A stretch of DNA of 64,000 nt from Doris montereyensis (lineage: Eukaryota > Mollusca > Gastropoda > Nudibranchia > Dorididae): NCBI GenBank assembly GCA_037039925.1, contig JAXRKP010001323.1, positions 5,001 to 69,000 on the forward strand. The letters run 5' to 3'. Within the stretch, counting starts at the first letter, position 1. The number at the start of each line of letters is the position of its first letter. Both the position numbers and the translations under genes were made by a program. This document shows, in pieces, positions 43,600 to 57,259 of the stretch. The notes beneath the pieces were generated by a model. That model worked only from the letters and a program-made list of their open reading frames with translations. It was not told the origin of the DNA and ran no database searches.

Positions 43600-43998
43600 T
43601 GACTGGCCCTTGAAAATGTTTTATCGACCTTTAATGGAACAATCTTAGTCGTGATACTAAAGCCTGCATTTCATTTAATGATTTTAGAAGGTGTCTTAAG
43701 ACTGAGCTTTTCCGCAGTGCATTTTATTATTGAGTTTTTATACTTTAATCTACATTGATGTGTAGATTTATATCTTTGTTTATCATGGTGGTTCATTACA
43801 TTTTGTTTTATTTTTATTTCTTACGTGTGTTCTATTATCATTTATGAGAATTGTGATGAGTGTGAGTTGTTATGAATAAAAATGTTCAATGATAGTTAGA
43901 TTTAATGTGTGATATGAGAGTTTTGTTATTGTAAAGTGCCATTGAGCACTCCCTAAATGGATCTTTAGGCGCTATATAAATGCATTGTCATTGTTATT
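43600..43998 (+). mobile_element. LINE 3' end fragment
   Basis: Contains DFRRCLKTELFRSAFYY (43680-43730, then stop), a usual ending of CR1/L2/Rex-like LINE ORF2 proteins (FKxxLKTxLFRxAF). It is followed by a 3' tail GTAAAGTGCCATTGAGCACT ... TAGGCGCTATATAAATGCAT and a TTATTAT run, also typical of such elements. 5' truncated. Confidence 0.7.
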
Positions 43999-44869
43999 AT
44001 AATGTATATATGTGCACAAGGGTATGTATAAGTTTGAAAATAATTTAATGTATGTTGTCTGTAATGGTGAATGTGTACTACATGTATTATGTGAAATTAC
44101 ATATTATATGTATGAGTGCATGCATAGGTACATCATCGTTCAATTTAGTGCTTTTAACATTTTATACCTTTGCCGTGCAAATAAATTTACCACTCATGTA
44201 GACCCCTGAGTTTGGAATGGAATAACCTACTTTACCTTTTATTGGATTAGTCTATCTCTGTTCAAAAGAATTTAATGCCCAGACCACAAGACTTCTTCTT
44301 TATCGATTTTCACAACATCCGGTATCACAACACTCAAATCTTCATCATTTGTCTCCTCATTCTATCTTTTCTTGTCTTATTTAATTGTCTAATTATGAAA
44401 AAAAAATTTGATCTAAGTCTTTACATATATGTTTTAATTGAGGTTAGTTGTTGTCAGGTAAAATTATCATAGGTTTTTGGGTAATTTTGCCAACTGACAT
44501 TTTTACATATTTTTTTCACTTTTTCTTTCTATGCTGCCCGATTTCTATTCTCATTTGTTTTAAAGTGAGGGAAAATACAAAAGGACACTTGGCAAGTATA
44601 CCCACGTGGATCTAAAGAATACAATCAAACCTTTAGAGAGGGGCAAAGTTGTGCTGCTGTTGAAAAGCAGTTTAGATCTAGGCCTAATGGAATGTCCTTC
44701 AGAACAGCCTGATTTTGAGTGGAAAAGATAAACACTTGTACAATAAAAACAACACCAAGCTAAATTGATGATGCAATTTTAGTTCCAGCATCAACACTGA
44801 TGTGGCAGTATCCATAGAGAAGAGCCTGTCAAGCAGTTGTCTGTAATTGTGGAGAAAAAACCCCCAGGC

Positions 44870-45193
<324 letters not shown>

Positions 45194-45199
45194 AAACAC

Positions 45200-46170
45200 A
45201 GAGACACAGACAGAGCATGAAATTATTCTTTTTGCTTTGTAATACACTTTATTTATCAGTGTTATTTATCTCGATGTTAAAAAAACAAATTACATTTAAA
45301 CTCAGGGCAAGTTTCTGTATGATTATGAATGACATGAAAATAAATAATATGTGTACATGTCATCCGTATTTAAGTTCATGTAAAACTAAATACAGATGTC
45401 ACTCTACTGTCACACATATGTCTTGTATCATATTGGTTTTCTGCATTTCACAAGTATTATATATGTGTATCATTGATCACGTTATGTGTAGTATAAGTGT
45501 CAAATGGCCATACATCATAGTAGATAAGTTGCTTTCGCATATCAATCCATATGAAATGTTTAAAAAAAGATGTACATGTATTTATTTTGTTGCTCAATGA
45601 ATGAAATTTGATTTTAAGTGTTTACTCATGGAATTTGAAAATAAATCAGTTGTTTTAAAAGAGAAAAATATAAATCTATATCAGAGGTTTAAATGATTCG
45701 GATTTCATCGTGCATGAGAATAAATTGTTAACAGCGTACGAGTTACTGACTATGCTAATATGTTGTATGTATAGGGAAGGCATTCAATGACAGCCTTATG
45801 GGTGGAACATGTTGATATAACTATCAGAATTATTCTGTTCTATGGAAATGAATTGAAAACACTGCATATCTGTCTCCTTCTTCATGTGCCAAGTCTAACG
45901 CAGACATTGGCGATTATGAATCTCCATTCTTCTCTGTCATTCAAGGATCTGATGAAGATATTTTTGTTGATATTCCTAACTTGTGTGCCCAGGTGTTAAA
46001 AATGTGTATGTATGTCATTCTTTGTCTTCCTTTGCTTTTTATTGCCGAGATTATGCTTGTTAACTGGGATAAAACAATATAGGTGGATTTAAATCAAATG
46101 TAATCCATATTCATTCACAAATGCAGGCTCACAGACTTTACATCATTTTCTCCATACTACGGCCATTTTG
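45200..46170. other. Intergenic DNA, no gene seen
   Basis: Holds an open frame at 45217-45600 of 127 codons, rich in Cys, Ile and Met, that begins in the edge of the AT repeat. I see no family resemblance and do not support it as a gene. Confidence 0.4.
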
Positions 46171-46179
46171 TTTCAATTC

Positions 46180-46455
46180 ATTCAGTAGCCCAGAGGCAGT
46201 GTCTGGCTCTCAACCCATAGGTCGTGGGTTCTAGTCCTGCCAATGGTTGAAAAATGTTCTCGAGTTGTTGTTTTTTTGAGTGACACCTACCCCCTGGTTC
46301 AGGTAGATTGATTGACACCTAGTCCCATTGGAGACGGACGATAGAAAGAAGGTCCCATGTGCAGATTACAACACTCTGTGCACATTAAAGATCCCTTGGT
46401 TGTTTACAGAGCAGTCCGGGCAAAATTAACAATTTTACCAAAAACCCTAAGATCG
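46180..46455 (+). repeat. tRNA-headed SINE, family B
   Basis: B-box-like GTGGGTTCTAGTCCTGCC at 46224-46241, CTACCCCCTGGTTCAGGTAG, TAGTCCCATTGGAGACGGAC, GGTCCCATGTGCAGATTACA, TTAAAGATCCCTTGGTTGT and ACCAAAAACCCTAAGATCG. Best copy of the family in the window. Confidence 0.82.
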
Positions 46456-46689
46456 ATCAAACAAAATAAAAAATGATACACATTTTATGTTAACACTTTG
46501 ACAAACTCGTATACCTAAATAAGAAAAGCAGAATGAATTATATCATTGTGAACCTTTCAAAGCTACTCATACTTTTTTTAAATTTCTTTATTGTTTGTAA
46601 AAAAAGACATTAAATCTTTTTCCTTTTTTACCACACCTGAATGATCTAGATTCGGTTTAGCCAAGTTTTTTGAACGGCTGTACTTGTGT

Positions 46690-48290
46690 ACCTCCTGTTT
46701 GGTCATTGGACCGATCATCTATACTACTGCTACAGTGGTCTACATATACTACAACCTCTTGCTGACACTTTACATCATTACATGAACATACGTTACCACT
46801 GGTACTCCGATGATACACAGCCACATAAAAATACATTTATTTTCATCCAACATGGATCGAGTAACAGAAACAATGGAGTCCACAAAAATGCTCTCATTAT
46901 CCTCGTCAAAGAATGGATGAGTAGCAATGACTTAAAACTAAGTGACTAAATGATGACAATTTCAATTTCAATCATCTTAATTGGTCCTTTAAAAAAGGAA
47001 ATTATACTTGTGTTATCACAATTTCCGTTTGAAAAATAAAAGAATACACTCAATGCATTCAAATTAAAAACAAATTTAACTTAGTTTATCATTAAATGTT
47101 TAGATTTTAGGAGAAGTATACAAAATTCAAAGGTGGGTAAATAAATAGTGCTGGGAAATAAATACATGTAAATTTATTTATTTTTAAAAATAATAATTAT
47201 AGACAAATCAGTTTAGCTTCATACACATTCATTAACTTATCATAAATCATTCATTCACCATCCCTCAATTTACATTTGTTAAACATTGTGACGAAAATGC
47301 CATTGTGCTTTCAATGTAAGGTATGGTTAAACTTTCGTATGGCGCTTGGAAGAAAAAATCTAAAATATCTCTCAGTGCAGGATTTTAAATGTATAAGTCG
47401 ACCGCTTCTACTACTTGTTTTGGGTATGGAGAAAAGAGGGTGGGTGTTATCTTTAAATATACTCCTGAGTTTGATCTTGCATTGAATCTCATACAGATCT
47501 TCAAAGTTTTCCGGTTCTAGTTCTACATCATTTATGAGTTTCCCTATGTGTTTCAGTGTCCTATTAAATTTTTTCTTTTCTTTATCTCTTGTATTTCCTC
47601 CCCATGCAGTTATACTGAAAATAATAATACTCTACGACAACAGTGGGATTCAATATTCAATACATTGTATCTGCGGTTACATTATCAGCTCCGCTCACGC
47701 TCACATTGGTCACAATTGGCGTTTTCCTTAACCGTGATCTTACTGTGTCATTTCGAGTAAGCTACATCATGTATTGTAACACATGTGCTGTCACTTTCAC
47801 AACAGCAAAAAAGCAAAGTACGAAATGCGTTTACAAAGGTACTAAAATAAACTAGACACAATTTTAGTTTTATCTTGGTTGGATTACAGTGCCAGGTATT
47901 TGCAGTAATATCTGAATCTGAAGACAAAAATGAATAACTGAAAACTGGAAATGATCCATAATATTAATAACGCATCTACAATTATTGTAAAACAAAAAAT
48001 GTTGAATCAGGTTATATCAATTCTGAAACTCTATTGGCTTCCAATGAAAGCAAGGCTATTTTATAAAATGCATTATAATGTTTTAAATGTTTAATGGCAC
48101 TGCACCAAAATATTCAATCTTGTTGATCTTTATTATTCACTTCGATCACATAGATTATCAGACGTTACATCACATTTCAAAGTACATATACCACTGGGGG
48201 GAAAAAAACGTATATTTTATGGGGGAGCATCTTTCAACTATTTCGGCCCTCGTTGGGACGATATGCCTGCTCGCATAAACAAAATACAAA
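46690..48290 (+). mobile_element. LINE relic with RT motif
   Basis: At 46760-46950 it reads PLADTLHHYMNIRYHWYSDD then TQ, the place of the FxDD catalytic box of non-LTR reverse transcriptases (consensus YHFYADDTQ), followed by WMSSNDLKLSD. After about 900 bp of undetermined sequence, 47955-48290 continues with LKLYWLPMKARLFYKMHYNV and GPRWDDMPARINKIQ, which match the C-terminal part of CR1/L2-like ORF2. Stops interrupt both parts. Whether the middle is decayed LINE or an insertion I cannot tell. Confidence 0.68.
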
Positions 48291-48577
48291 CTACCGGTAC
48301 TGAGTAATGAATAATATAAATGCTCACTACCAAGATACAGTATTACTACATACATTCATACATACTAGTACTAGCAGAGGCGTGTTCTGTTTGGTTTGTT
48401 GCTGCTTAGAACCACCTATAAAATATTGCATTACACCGAGAAGGTACTATTCTTCTTTCTTAGCAATACACCCATCACATCGACTTTCTTTACCGAACAC
48501 ACACATCAGCGTTAAAGTACTTTACACCACTTTCCCCGTCTGTAGGGCTGTTGGTCACGTCACGCAGCCAGTGGTCG

Positions 48578-48800
<223 letters not shown>

Positions 48801-48964
48801 GTTTGCGGACTCGGCGAACAGGTTTTGTCTTCAAACAGTACAGTAAGTACAAACACTCTAATGCTATTACTATTATGATTTAAATCAGTTGTCTAAAAGT
48901 ACGATAATGGGACAGTATTCTATCGTGGCACCACCTGAAATATTGATTACGCAAACGCGTCTGC

Positions 48965-49335
48965 ATACTACTACTAGTATATTACATTTACTACTATTAT
49001 TACTACTACAGCTACTACTAGTACTAGTATATTACATTTACATTTACTACTATTATCACTACTACAGCTACTGCTACTAATTACTACTATTACTACTGCT
49101 ACTGCTCTTACTACTGCTACTTCCACGACATGTACTACTATTACTACTACTACATCTACCACTGCCACTAGCCTACTACTACTACTTCTGCTATTGTTAC
49201 TTCTATTATTGCTTCTACTACTTTTACTTCCACGACTTCAGCTACAACTACTACATACATGTACTACTTCTACCACCACTATTACTACTTGTTCAACTGC
49301 TATTTCCACTTCTACTAATACTGGTACTACTACTT
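48965..49335. repeat. Degenerate (CTA/TAC)n trinucleotide field
   Basis: About 370 bp built almost entirely of ACT/CTA triplets with frequent substitutions to GCT, TTA and CCA. It runs directly into a family C SINE on its right side. Old, diverged microsatellite. Confidence 0.85.
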
Positions 49336-49339
49336 TTAA

Positions 49340-49555
49340 AGACACACAGTGAGGCAAGGGGCATGTCGAAAGTGAAGGAAATTACATTAAATAATAGTAA
49401 AGCCCCAAAGGAACAAAGACAAGACATAATACAAGGAATAGACAGAAACAATTTTGGTCACCATGGGAATTGAACTCACGACCTCTGTGTCGGCACCCAC
49501 CGCCTCACCATGAAAAGAAAGCGTGCTACCAACCGAGCTAACTAGGCTCCTTAAG
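49340..49555 (-). repeat. tRNA-headed SINE, family C, best copy
   Basis: On the minus strand from 49555: AGGAGCCTAGTTAGCTCGGT then TGGTAGCACGC (A-box-like), GTCGTGAGTTCAATTCCC (B-box-like), then TATTCCTTGTATTATGTC, GGGGCTTTACTATT and CATGCCCCTTGCCTCACTGT. The loop between boxes is too long for a functional tRNA. Confidence 0.8.
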
Positions 49556-49991
49556 TATATTTCATCAATATTCAATCATTTTTAGGCTTACATGAAACTA
49601 TAAATGATATAATATTACTGGGTAGTTTAATAACTTTTCACCAAGGATATATTTATAGTATAATAATTGATGGTACGTAATCAATTATGTAATGAATTAT
49701 CTCTTTAGATGGCGAAAGTCGGATTAGATTAATATAGGCCCAGCTTATCCCTTTTTGTTTTGTAATGGACATTGTATGTGATACACTATTGGAATTTACT
49801 AAAACAGAAGGGCCTACTACAGGGTAGCTCTCATCAAGCACATTGTAAAAGCGCTTGATAACTAAACGGAACGTTCAACCAAGGCGAATGTTATTGTTAT
49901 CTCCCCTGACAGTCTATGAAGTATTTTAATGACAGTAACTTCCCTTGTTAAGGGTGACCTCTCTGGCTCTCTCCAACAACAAATCGGCAAA

Positions 49992-52900
49992 ATGGCTAAT
50001 ATTGAAAAGGTGGACCCGGTCATGGAAAAGCCCTGGCAAAGGGCTAAACGTTTTGAACGATATGATTTATTCAACAAATCAGCGTATCCTCCAATGCAGA
50101 TAGAACCTTTGCCCCTTGAAAGAAATCGGTTGGCCCAACCCATGACCCCAGAGCAGAGGGCTCTTCGAAAACAGTGGATTCAAGATCAAGTTCTTCACAA
50201 CGAGCCACGATTCATACCTGAAGTCAAGCCTTTCAATGTTTTTAGGAGAATGTATCGGTGGCCAGCTGATAAATTGATCTTTGAGCCCTTTAGAAAGTTC
50301 TTTGTAAGTGTCTTTATTGATTTTGTTTTGTTTTGTTGAAAGATTTAGATCTAGATCTCATAAGGGAGAAAAGAAGTTGGGTTTAAAAAACCCGAAGTAG
50401 ATTAGATTTTTATCTAATTCTAGATTCTAGACTTAGAGAGCCCAGTTCTTTTTGGATTGAGCTGCTGGGAGGGATCTAATCTTGCTTTAGTTTGGGGGCA
50501 CGGGTTGGTGGGGAGGGGTGGGTTTTTTTTTACCTTTCTGGGTCAAAAATGGGACATCAATGAAGGCGTTTAAGTTTAACTCCTACTGCCAATCTGTCCC
50601 ATAATGCATTGTACGATTTCCCAAGATTGCTGGTAACTCATTTGCATGGCTGTTTTTTACCATAGTATAATAGTTCTATTCATTGTAGAAGAAGTATGCG
50701 CTGACTTTAACACTGCTTAATGTTATCTATAAACATGTGAATCAACATGACCAGATTCATTTAGATTTAATACATCATAAAATTGTAAGGAAATGGTTGC
50801 TATGCCGCCTATGGCATCTTCGACATCATATATTATATATGCGTGTCACTTTGTGACTTTTCTTGCCAGGCACTATGGGAGAGCAGAATGCTAGATCTAC
50901 TTATATTCTTATAATTTTTAATAGTGTTTGTATTCTCCCCTTTCGAATTTCAGAAATCTAGATTGCTCAAGTCCAACTATCTTGTGTTGCCATAGAACCT
51001 GATTTATAATTGCATTTTTTTCATCTCTCCTTTAAATAAATATGTTTTATCTTCCTGTGTCTAGATCCATTTATATTAGGTTCTAGATCTGAATGAAGAC
51101 GTTCTTCTGTCCAACAGACGAGTTGAAAAAAATAGTTTGCTTAGCGGGAAAAACACGTGATGGTTGGGTTATTGAAGGATCATAAATCATGATTACTAAT
51201 AGAATAAATGTTGTTTTCACAGACAAAAGGAAACAAACTTTTGTTGATAAAATACAAAATTTATTTAAATGAGCAGTAATAGTAAACCAACAGACTGATC
51301 AAACATGAAACGAAATCAGCTCTTCTTACTACACTGGCTAACCCAGTTTCCACCACCCTAGGCAGGTTGTTTGTGGCATCTATTTATTGTACATCCACTG
51401 AGATTAGGTGAATCCACAGCCAGTTTAAGTCAGAAGATGATATGATTTGTGATAAATTTCAATGCGAAGCTTGATCTTGCAGAGATAGCCTTCATGTTGA
51501 GGTACCGAATGAATCCTTTCTAAATATGGCTACTCTGTGTTTCTTTAGGAAGTTTCTTTGAATTGTTTTTTCTTTTTTCTTCTCAGGGTTACCCAACGGC
51601 TGCTGTCGTGAGATACACATTGCCTAAGGTCATCATGGCATTTGGCGCCTCTTACCTTGTCTGGTACCACATGAAATACAACCAAAATGTATGTCGTCAT
51701 CTAATTGATTTTATGTTGAGTTCAAATAACTCTTACTTTGTGGCATTATTAGGCCTTTTATGTTCTTTATGGAGGATGCTGCAAAATCAACTTGACTTAA
51801 TGTCTGTCCTCTTATGTGCTGTTTTATTTTTTCTATATATATAACATGTTAAAAGACAATCTTGATTAATGACCTTTGAAGGAATTTTATTGTACTGTAC
51901 ATGATATTTTTATTATTCTGTATTACACTGCATAGTGAAATGATTCTGAGAGACATTGAAAATCATGACAGTATTTTAATGGGAGGACGCAACATTGTGT
52001 CTAGTTCCAATGAAGAGAAAGGACTGGATCTGAACACCAGGAAAACGGTATGATGATAACAAAGAAGAAACAAATACAAAACTATGAGCTGACAAGCAAA
52101 GGTGAATCTATTAAACAAGTCAAGAATTTCAAATACTTGGGATAGAACATTATATCATTGTATAGATGAAATAAAAAGACAAAATGCAATAGCCAAGGAG
52201 AAACAGAATGAAGCCTGTCATGAAAAACAGAAATATACTGATGAATTATTATGGATACCAAGATTCGTGTTCTGAAGTTGTTTGGTCAGTTCTTCTTTAT
52301 GGCTGCGAAAGTACTGGACAATGAATAAAGCGACAGAGAGGCGAATTGAGGCTACAGAGCTGTGGTTATAATGCATATAATGCTGAATATTTCGTGGAAA
52401 GACAAGATGATTAACGACGACATGCTGATGAGGGCTGGAACAAAACCATTACCTTTGAACACTATCATCCGACAGAGACAGCCGGAATTCATAAATAAGA
52501 CATATTTACCTAAAGAATGATAAAGAGAGAGCTGTACTGTCACACACACATTTTGTTTATCCTCTCTCGCTCACGTTCCCCATCCACATCTATACAATGA
52601 TAGTGAGGAAGGCAGGTGATTTGTAAGGTTCGAGTTTCAACAATGATTTTATTAAAAAATACATATTTAATGGTTTCACTGTCTGTCTGTATCAGACTGA
52701 ACAATTTCTTACTGTCTCAGACTTAACAATACCGAACTGTCTCCTGTAAAAAAACAAAATAATAATAACAGAAACAATGGCATGTCGGAAAGGATTACAT
52801 CATGAAAACAAAGCATTGAGAAACTCAACAAAGATCTAACACTGGGTTGAGATCCAATCACACATGAACAACCAAGGAATAAACATGACTTCTTCATGAA

Positions 52901-55900
52901 TCAGGCAATTATGATTGAGCATATAGATTATAAAAACCTTATTTTGTAATGAGCAACGTGATAAAAGTGCTCCTCTCAATAGAAAACATCCATAATAACA
53001 TAGGCCTAGGCACATGTAGCCAGGAGAGAATGACAAGTACATGTACACAAAAATGAAGTTAAGGATCAGACTACTAATACATGTAATATGCAGGCTAGTC
53101 CGGAATACATAGAAAAATATAGCCATCAAGGTGACTTTACCAATGAAAAATGGTATATATATTTAAAAAGGGACTCAAGACTGTGGTTGCGGCATCAAAA
53201 GCAAACAGTTATTGTACGGTTCACTTTTATGGCAGGGGAAGGCTGAGTAACAGTTACAATGTCTTAACCAACATGGGAATGAATATAAAATTACAATGTT
53301 TTATTGTTGTAATGATATATGCTCAAAATAATATTATTGCAAGTGATGCAGAAATAATGAAGAGCTTTTGCCCCTTGATAAGTGATTTGTTTACAATAAG
53401 CAATTGAAGGTACACTTCAGGCGGGGAATATTAAACATGAGTCAGGGCCATAGACCTGCTGGTCATGAAAAAGAACGCAAAATAAACCGATGACCAAGGC
53501 TCTGGCGTAGGGAAGGTTACGGGAGGTTTAATGAGTGAAGTTCACACTAAATATCAGTGGGGAAACAAGATAGACTTATTTAAGATTGTTTCTTTTCTTT
53601 CAAAACTACCTTTCAATTTTGTTTCAAAGTGTCGCTATTGATACATTACAATTGCATGACAACAAAATATTTGCAGGCAACAGGATGTAAAATATGGTCA
53701 ACGCACCCTGAACAATTCTCAAACACGCACCTCACAACCAGATGCATATAACAAGAAGAGAGTGAGCAAGTTAGTAAACAGATTATATTAGATCAGAAGG
53801 AAATGTTGGAGTGATTGGCTCAAAAAGACAAAACGACGCTCTTTGCTCACAACAGTTTCATGGCAACGAAAGCAGGGGTTGAGTTAACTGATTGGCTTAA
53901 AAAGACAAAACAATATTCTCAGTAATCTCAGTTTGCAACAATTCCATGGCAACGAAAGCGGGGTAGAGTCCAAACTGATTTGCTCAAAACAACATAACAA
54001 AGTTCTTCGCTGACAACAATGTCATGAGGACAGTGAAGGAGTTGGGGGATGAGTCTAGAGCGGGGGGGGGGGGGGGGGGGGGGGGGGGGGCTCAAAATAA
54101 TCAAAACATAAATAGTAAAAGAGGTGAGTGCAGGAGGGGAGAAACAAACAGTGTTGGCAGACAAATACACAAAACTTAAAACTACTCACATCTCAGACAT
54201 AATAGTGTCACAGTACTAACAGGAAAGGTCAGCAGGAAGAAAGGCAGAGGTAGGCCAAGAATGACATACATACGAAATCTGAATGCCTTGACAGCAAGGG
54301 GCAGACAAAGGGATATAGACGTCTTGAGAGCTACAGGCTACAGAGAAAAGTTAGGAATGATGGTTGATGTCTGCAACAGACCTGGCATATAAAAAGAAAA
54401 AAAATTTGACAGAGTTAATCATAGTTGAACACTATATAAGAGGTGATACTTTATGTCTTGAAAGTTATAAAGATAATTCAGAATCTTATTATTGTTATCA
54501 CAACTTTATTTGAAGTCTGCTTATAACACAATGTTTTTTGTTTGTTTTCAGAATTGGACTCGTTTTGATGGTGTAGTCTGCTATAAAGGCAAACCTCAAT
54601 ACTTTGGAAAAGTAAGATGTGAATGTTTTTATTTCTAAAAATCATGAGTCCCATAGTTTTTATTCCTAAATTCTATGCATTCGTGGCTGAGAATTTTTTT
54701 TTGAAACGTCACATATTTGTTCTGTGTTCTTTGATCGCGTTGTCGCTTATCTACTGTGGTTCCTTTGTGTTATACACGGCTACATAGAGAATTTGCATTA
54801 CCACATCACATTGTTGTTTGTATTATTTTTCAGTTTTTGCTACCTTTTATAATCCTCATTTGTTGTCTGACAAAGGCTTATCACCAAAATGCATTTTCTT
54901 ATCATCCAACAGCTGCCATTATTGTAGAGGTTTGTTCTGTATTAAGGGAATGTGGGGCTTCCAATAATGGAGAGAAAAAATTTGATTTTAAAATTTTCTT
55001 CAAATCCTTCACATATAAGTACTGGAACTGTTCTAATTTTAAACTATAATGGATCAAATGAAAATTGTCTTTAAAATTAAAACAGTATAAAAGACCTTTT
55101 TTAGACCTAAGTCACAGGTTTGCAGGAAACAAATGTTCACTGGACTTGCCATGACCTATCGGTACGTCATAGGGGACTTGGGCTAAATGGTCAATCCAGA
55201 TTGGTCTGTCATTAGTCACAACAATCTATTTCCCGTGTAAACATCTACATACTTGTTCGCTGTGCTTCGTTTTTAATCCAAACTCATTTTAAATGTTAAA
55301 CTTTAAGAAAACGTTTCTTCAAATGTTTTGTAAGAAGTTAAAGGAGGTATTTTGTTTTGTTTTTTCACCATTACTTTCATGTAGATCTAGATCGTTAAGG
55401 CTTGTTTTTATTTTGGTTGATTTCTCAATTTCACAATTGATTTTAAATTATTTCCTACTGCTTAATTATTTGTCAACCAATTCTCTTGAAGTGTAAAAAA
55501 CAAATAGTTGGGTTTTTTAAAATTGCTTTATATTTATTATTTTCTACATTTTATGTTGAAAAGTTACTGGGTTTTTGTTTCATTTTCATGCATGTGTTAT
55601 TGGAATTTGCCTTTAATTGACTTACTGTCCACTATTCGAAAACTATCTCTCTATTTAATATGTATACATGCTTTCAGATTATTGCTCGCCAAATATGGGC
55701 TGAATAGACTGATCAAGAGTTTCAGAGTAGAGCTTCATGATGGCAGCTATATGTCTATCTTGGTTTCCATGGCAATTCAAAAAAGGAAAACAAAATTTAA
55801 CAGCATATTTTTACAATACATGGCCTATTATTGTATAAATGAAAGCAACAGGTTTTTGTGTGGATATTTTAATTGTTTTATGTTACAGATGTACGTCCTC

Positions 55901-56446
55901 TTAACAACCTAGAAATTAGAGTAATAGGCCTACTAAGGTCTAGTCCAAATTCTAAGTCCAAGACTATTTGATGCTTTAACCCAAGAAGCGCGCAGGATGT
56001 ACATGTACATGTTTTTTTATCCGAAAAGTGCTGGAAATACATGTACGTTTCTTCATTTTTGGGGGTGTGGCCTGACCGAGGTCTGGCCTGCTTCGCTAAT
56101 CACTTCCCACACCTCTGACCGGCAGCAGGTGGGAAATTTGGCCCTCACGTATCACCATATAATGACCATCGTGACTGACTGAGCTCAATTGAAATTGGAA
56201 CTTGAACTTTTCATTTGGTTGGCCAATAAACCTGCATTCTGCTTGACCAATAGAAAGCAACTTCTTTGGCTAAATTCTACACATACCCGCTGCGAAGACA
56301 CACATTTACATGAACTGTAAATTGATTGGTCCTCCCATTTCAATAGTATTAGATTGACAAGCATTTGTCTGGGTGAATGTTTAATACTAACCAATGACAA
56401 AGTGTTAGAGAGAGAGAGAGAGAGAGGAGGGAGGGAGGGAGGGAGG

Positions 56447-56481
<35 letters not shown>

Positions 56482-57207
56482 TAATAGAGGTAGAGAGAGC
56501 GATAGAGGCAGGCAGGTAGACAGAGAGAGAGGTTGGTGGATTGCACATTGAGAGATTGAAATCTTTTCTGTATTGACTTTCTTATTTCACACAATGTATT
56601 GACATGTAGAATTATGAGGGCCCGAAAAACATGTGGCTTTCAGCGAGAGTGTGCTAAATTACAATACTTTTGAACAATAGGGAAACATTCCAATACAGTG
56701 CATGTAACAGATTATATCTCTTAATCTTATTGACAAAAATCTATGGACTAATTACCTTCTCATCCATCTTTAAAAAAATTGCTTTTATTATATGATAGAT
56801 AAACGCGTAACTTTCCCTGATTACGCCATTACAAAATACCGTGCTCTACACAGTTCTAGGCTAGCAACTGAAGGACCAAATGTTAATCATTTGGTCAGAG
56901 CTAGTCTTACCTTCCCTTCACGTTCAAAGACAGGTCAGGGTTGCCTGGGTGGAGACGGTCAGGGCTACAAGATAAGATGCGCATACATAACAGGACCGGT
57001 AAATACGCAACCTTCCCCACCAACACTTTGACTAAGACATAATGCTAGCTGTACAGCGCTGTAGCTATAAAAAAAGGGGTTTCAATCACATGGTCACATA
57101 TCCAGTGCTGGCTTCACGTTCCATGGCACAGCCTCTCTGGCTGGAAGCGATCGGGGCAACAAGCTGCACTTTTTTGGGGTTAATTTAAGATTCATATTCA
57201 TATCTAT

Positions 57208-57259
<52 letters not shown>

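Larger units (their letters stand above)
52538..54212. mobile_element. TG...CA element, GTAC target duplication
   Basis: A 1675-bp insertion interrupting a LINE reading frame. It begins TGTCACACACACATTTTG and ends ATAATAGTGTCACA, flanked on both sides by GTAC (52534-52537 and 54213-54216). Removing it with one GTAC restores the LINE frame through ERAVLTGKVSRKK. TGT...ACA ends and a 4-bp duplication suggest a solo LTR or another integrase-mobilised non-autonomous element. The interior has no RT, gag or transposase that I can see. It does contain a three-copy repeat (53811-54056) and a 29-base G run. Orientation unknown. Confidence 0.72.
51985..54393 (+). mobile_element. LINE fragment split by an insertion
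   Basis: In NDUFB6 intron 2. The left part (51985-52537) shows SKGESIKQVKNFKYLG, a degraded YGCExW segment (LFGQFFFMAAKV), NISWKDKMINDDMLMRAGTK and RQRQPEF, as in the C-terminal part of RTE/CR1-like LINE reverse transcriptases. The right part (54213-54393) continues exactly where the left stops, with VLTGKVSRKKGRGRPRMTYI, RNLNALTARGRQRD and GYREKLGMMVDVC, then a stop and an A-rich run. The 1675 bp between them is a separate element. Several stops show an old copy. Confidence 0.8.

Noticed and set aside
45217..45600. 127-codon open frame
   Set aside because: No recognisable family, composition like AT-rich noise, starts at a repeat edge, no splice or promoter support.
49480..49555. Possible tRNA gene
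   Set aside because: A and B boxes are present, but the arms do not fold into a cloverleaf and the sequence continues into a SINE body.
52538..52544. TGTCACA as a 7-bp target duplication of the nested element
   Set aside because: Also gives an open join, but the GTAC model restores the conserved LINE motif AVLTGK and gives TG...CA ends, so it is preferred.
55508..55912. 134-codon open frame in NDUFB6 intron 3
   Set aside because: Phe/Leu/Tyr-rich as expected of AT-rich DNA, no homology seen.
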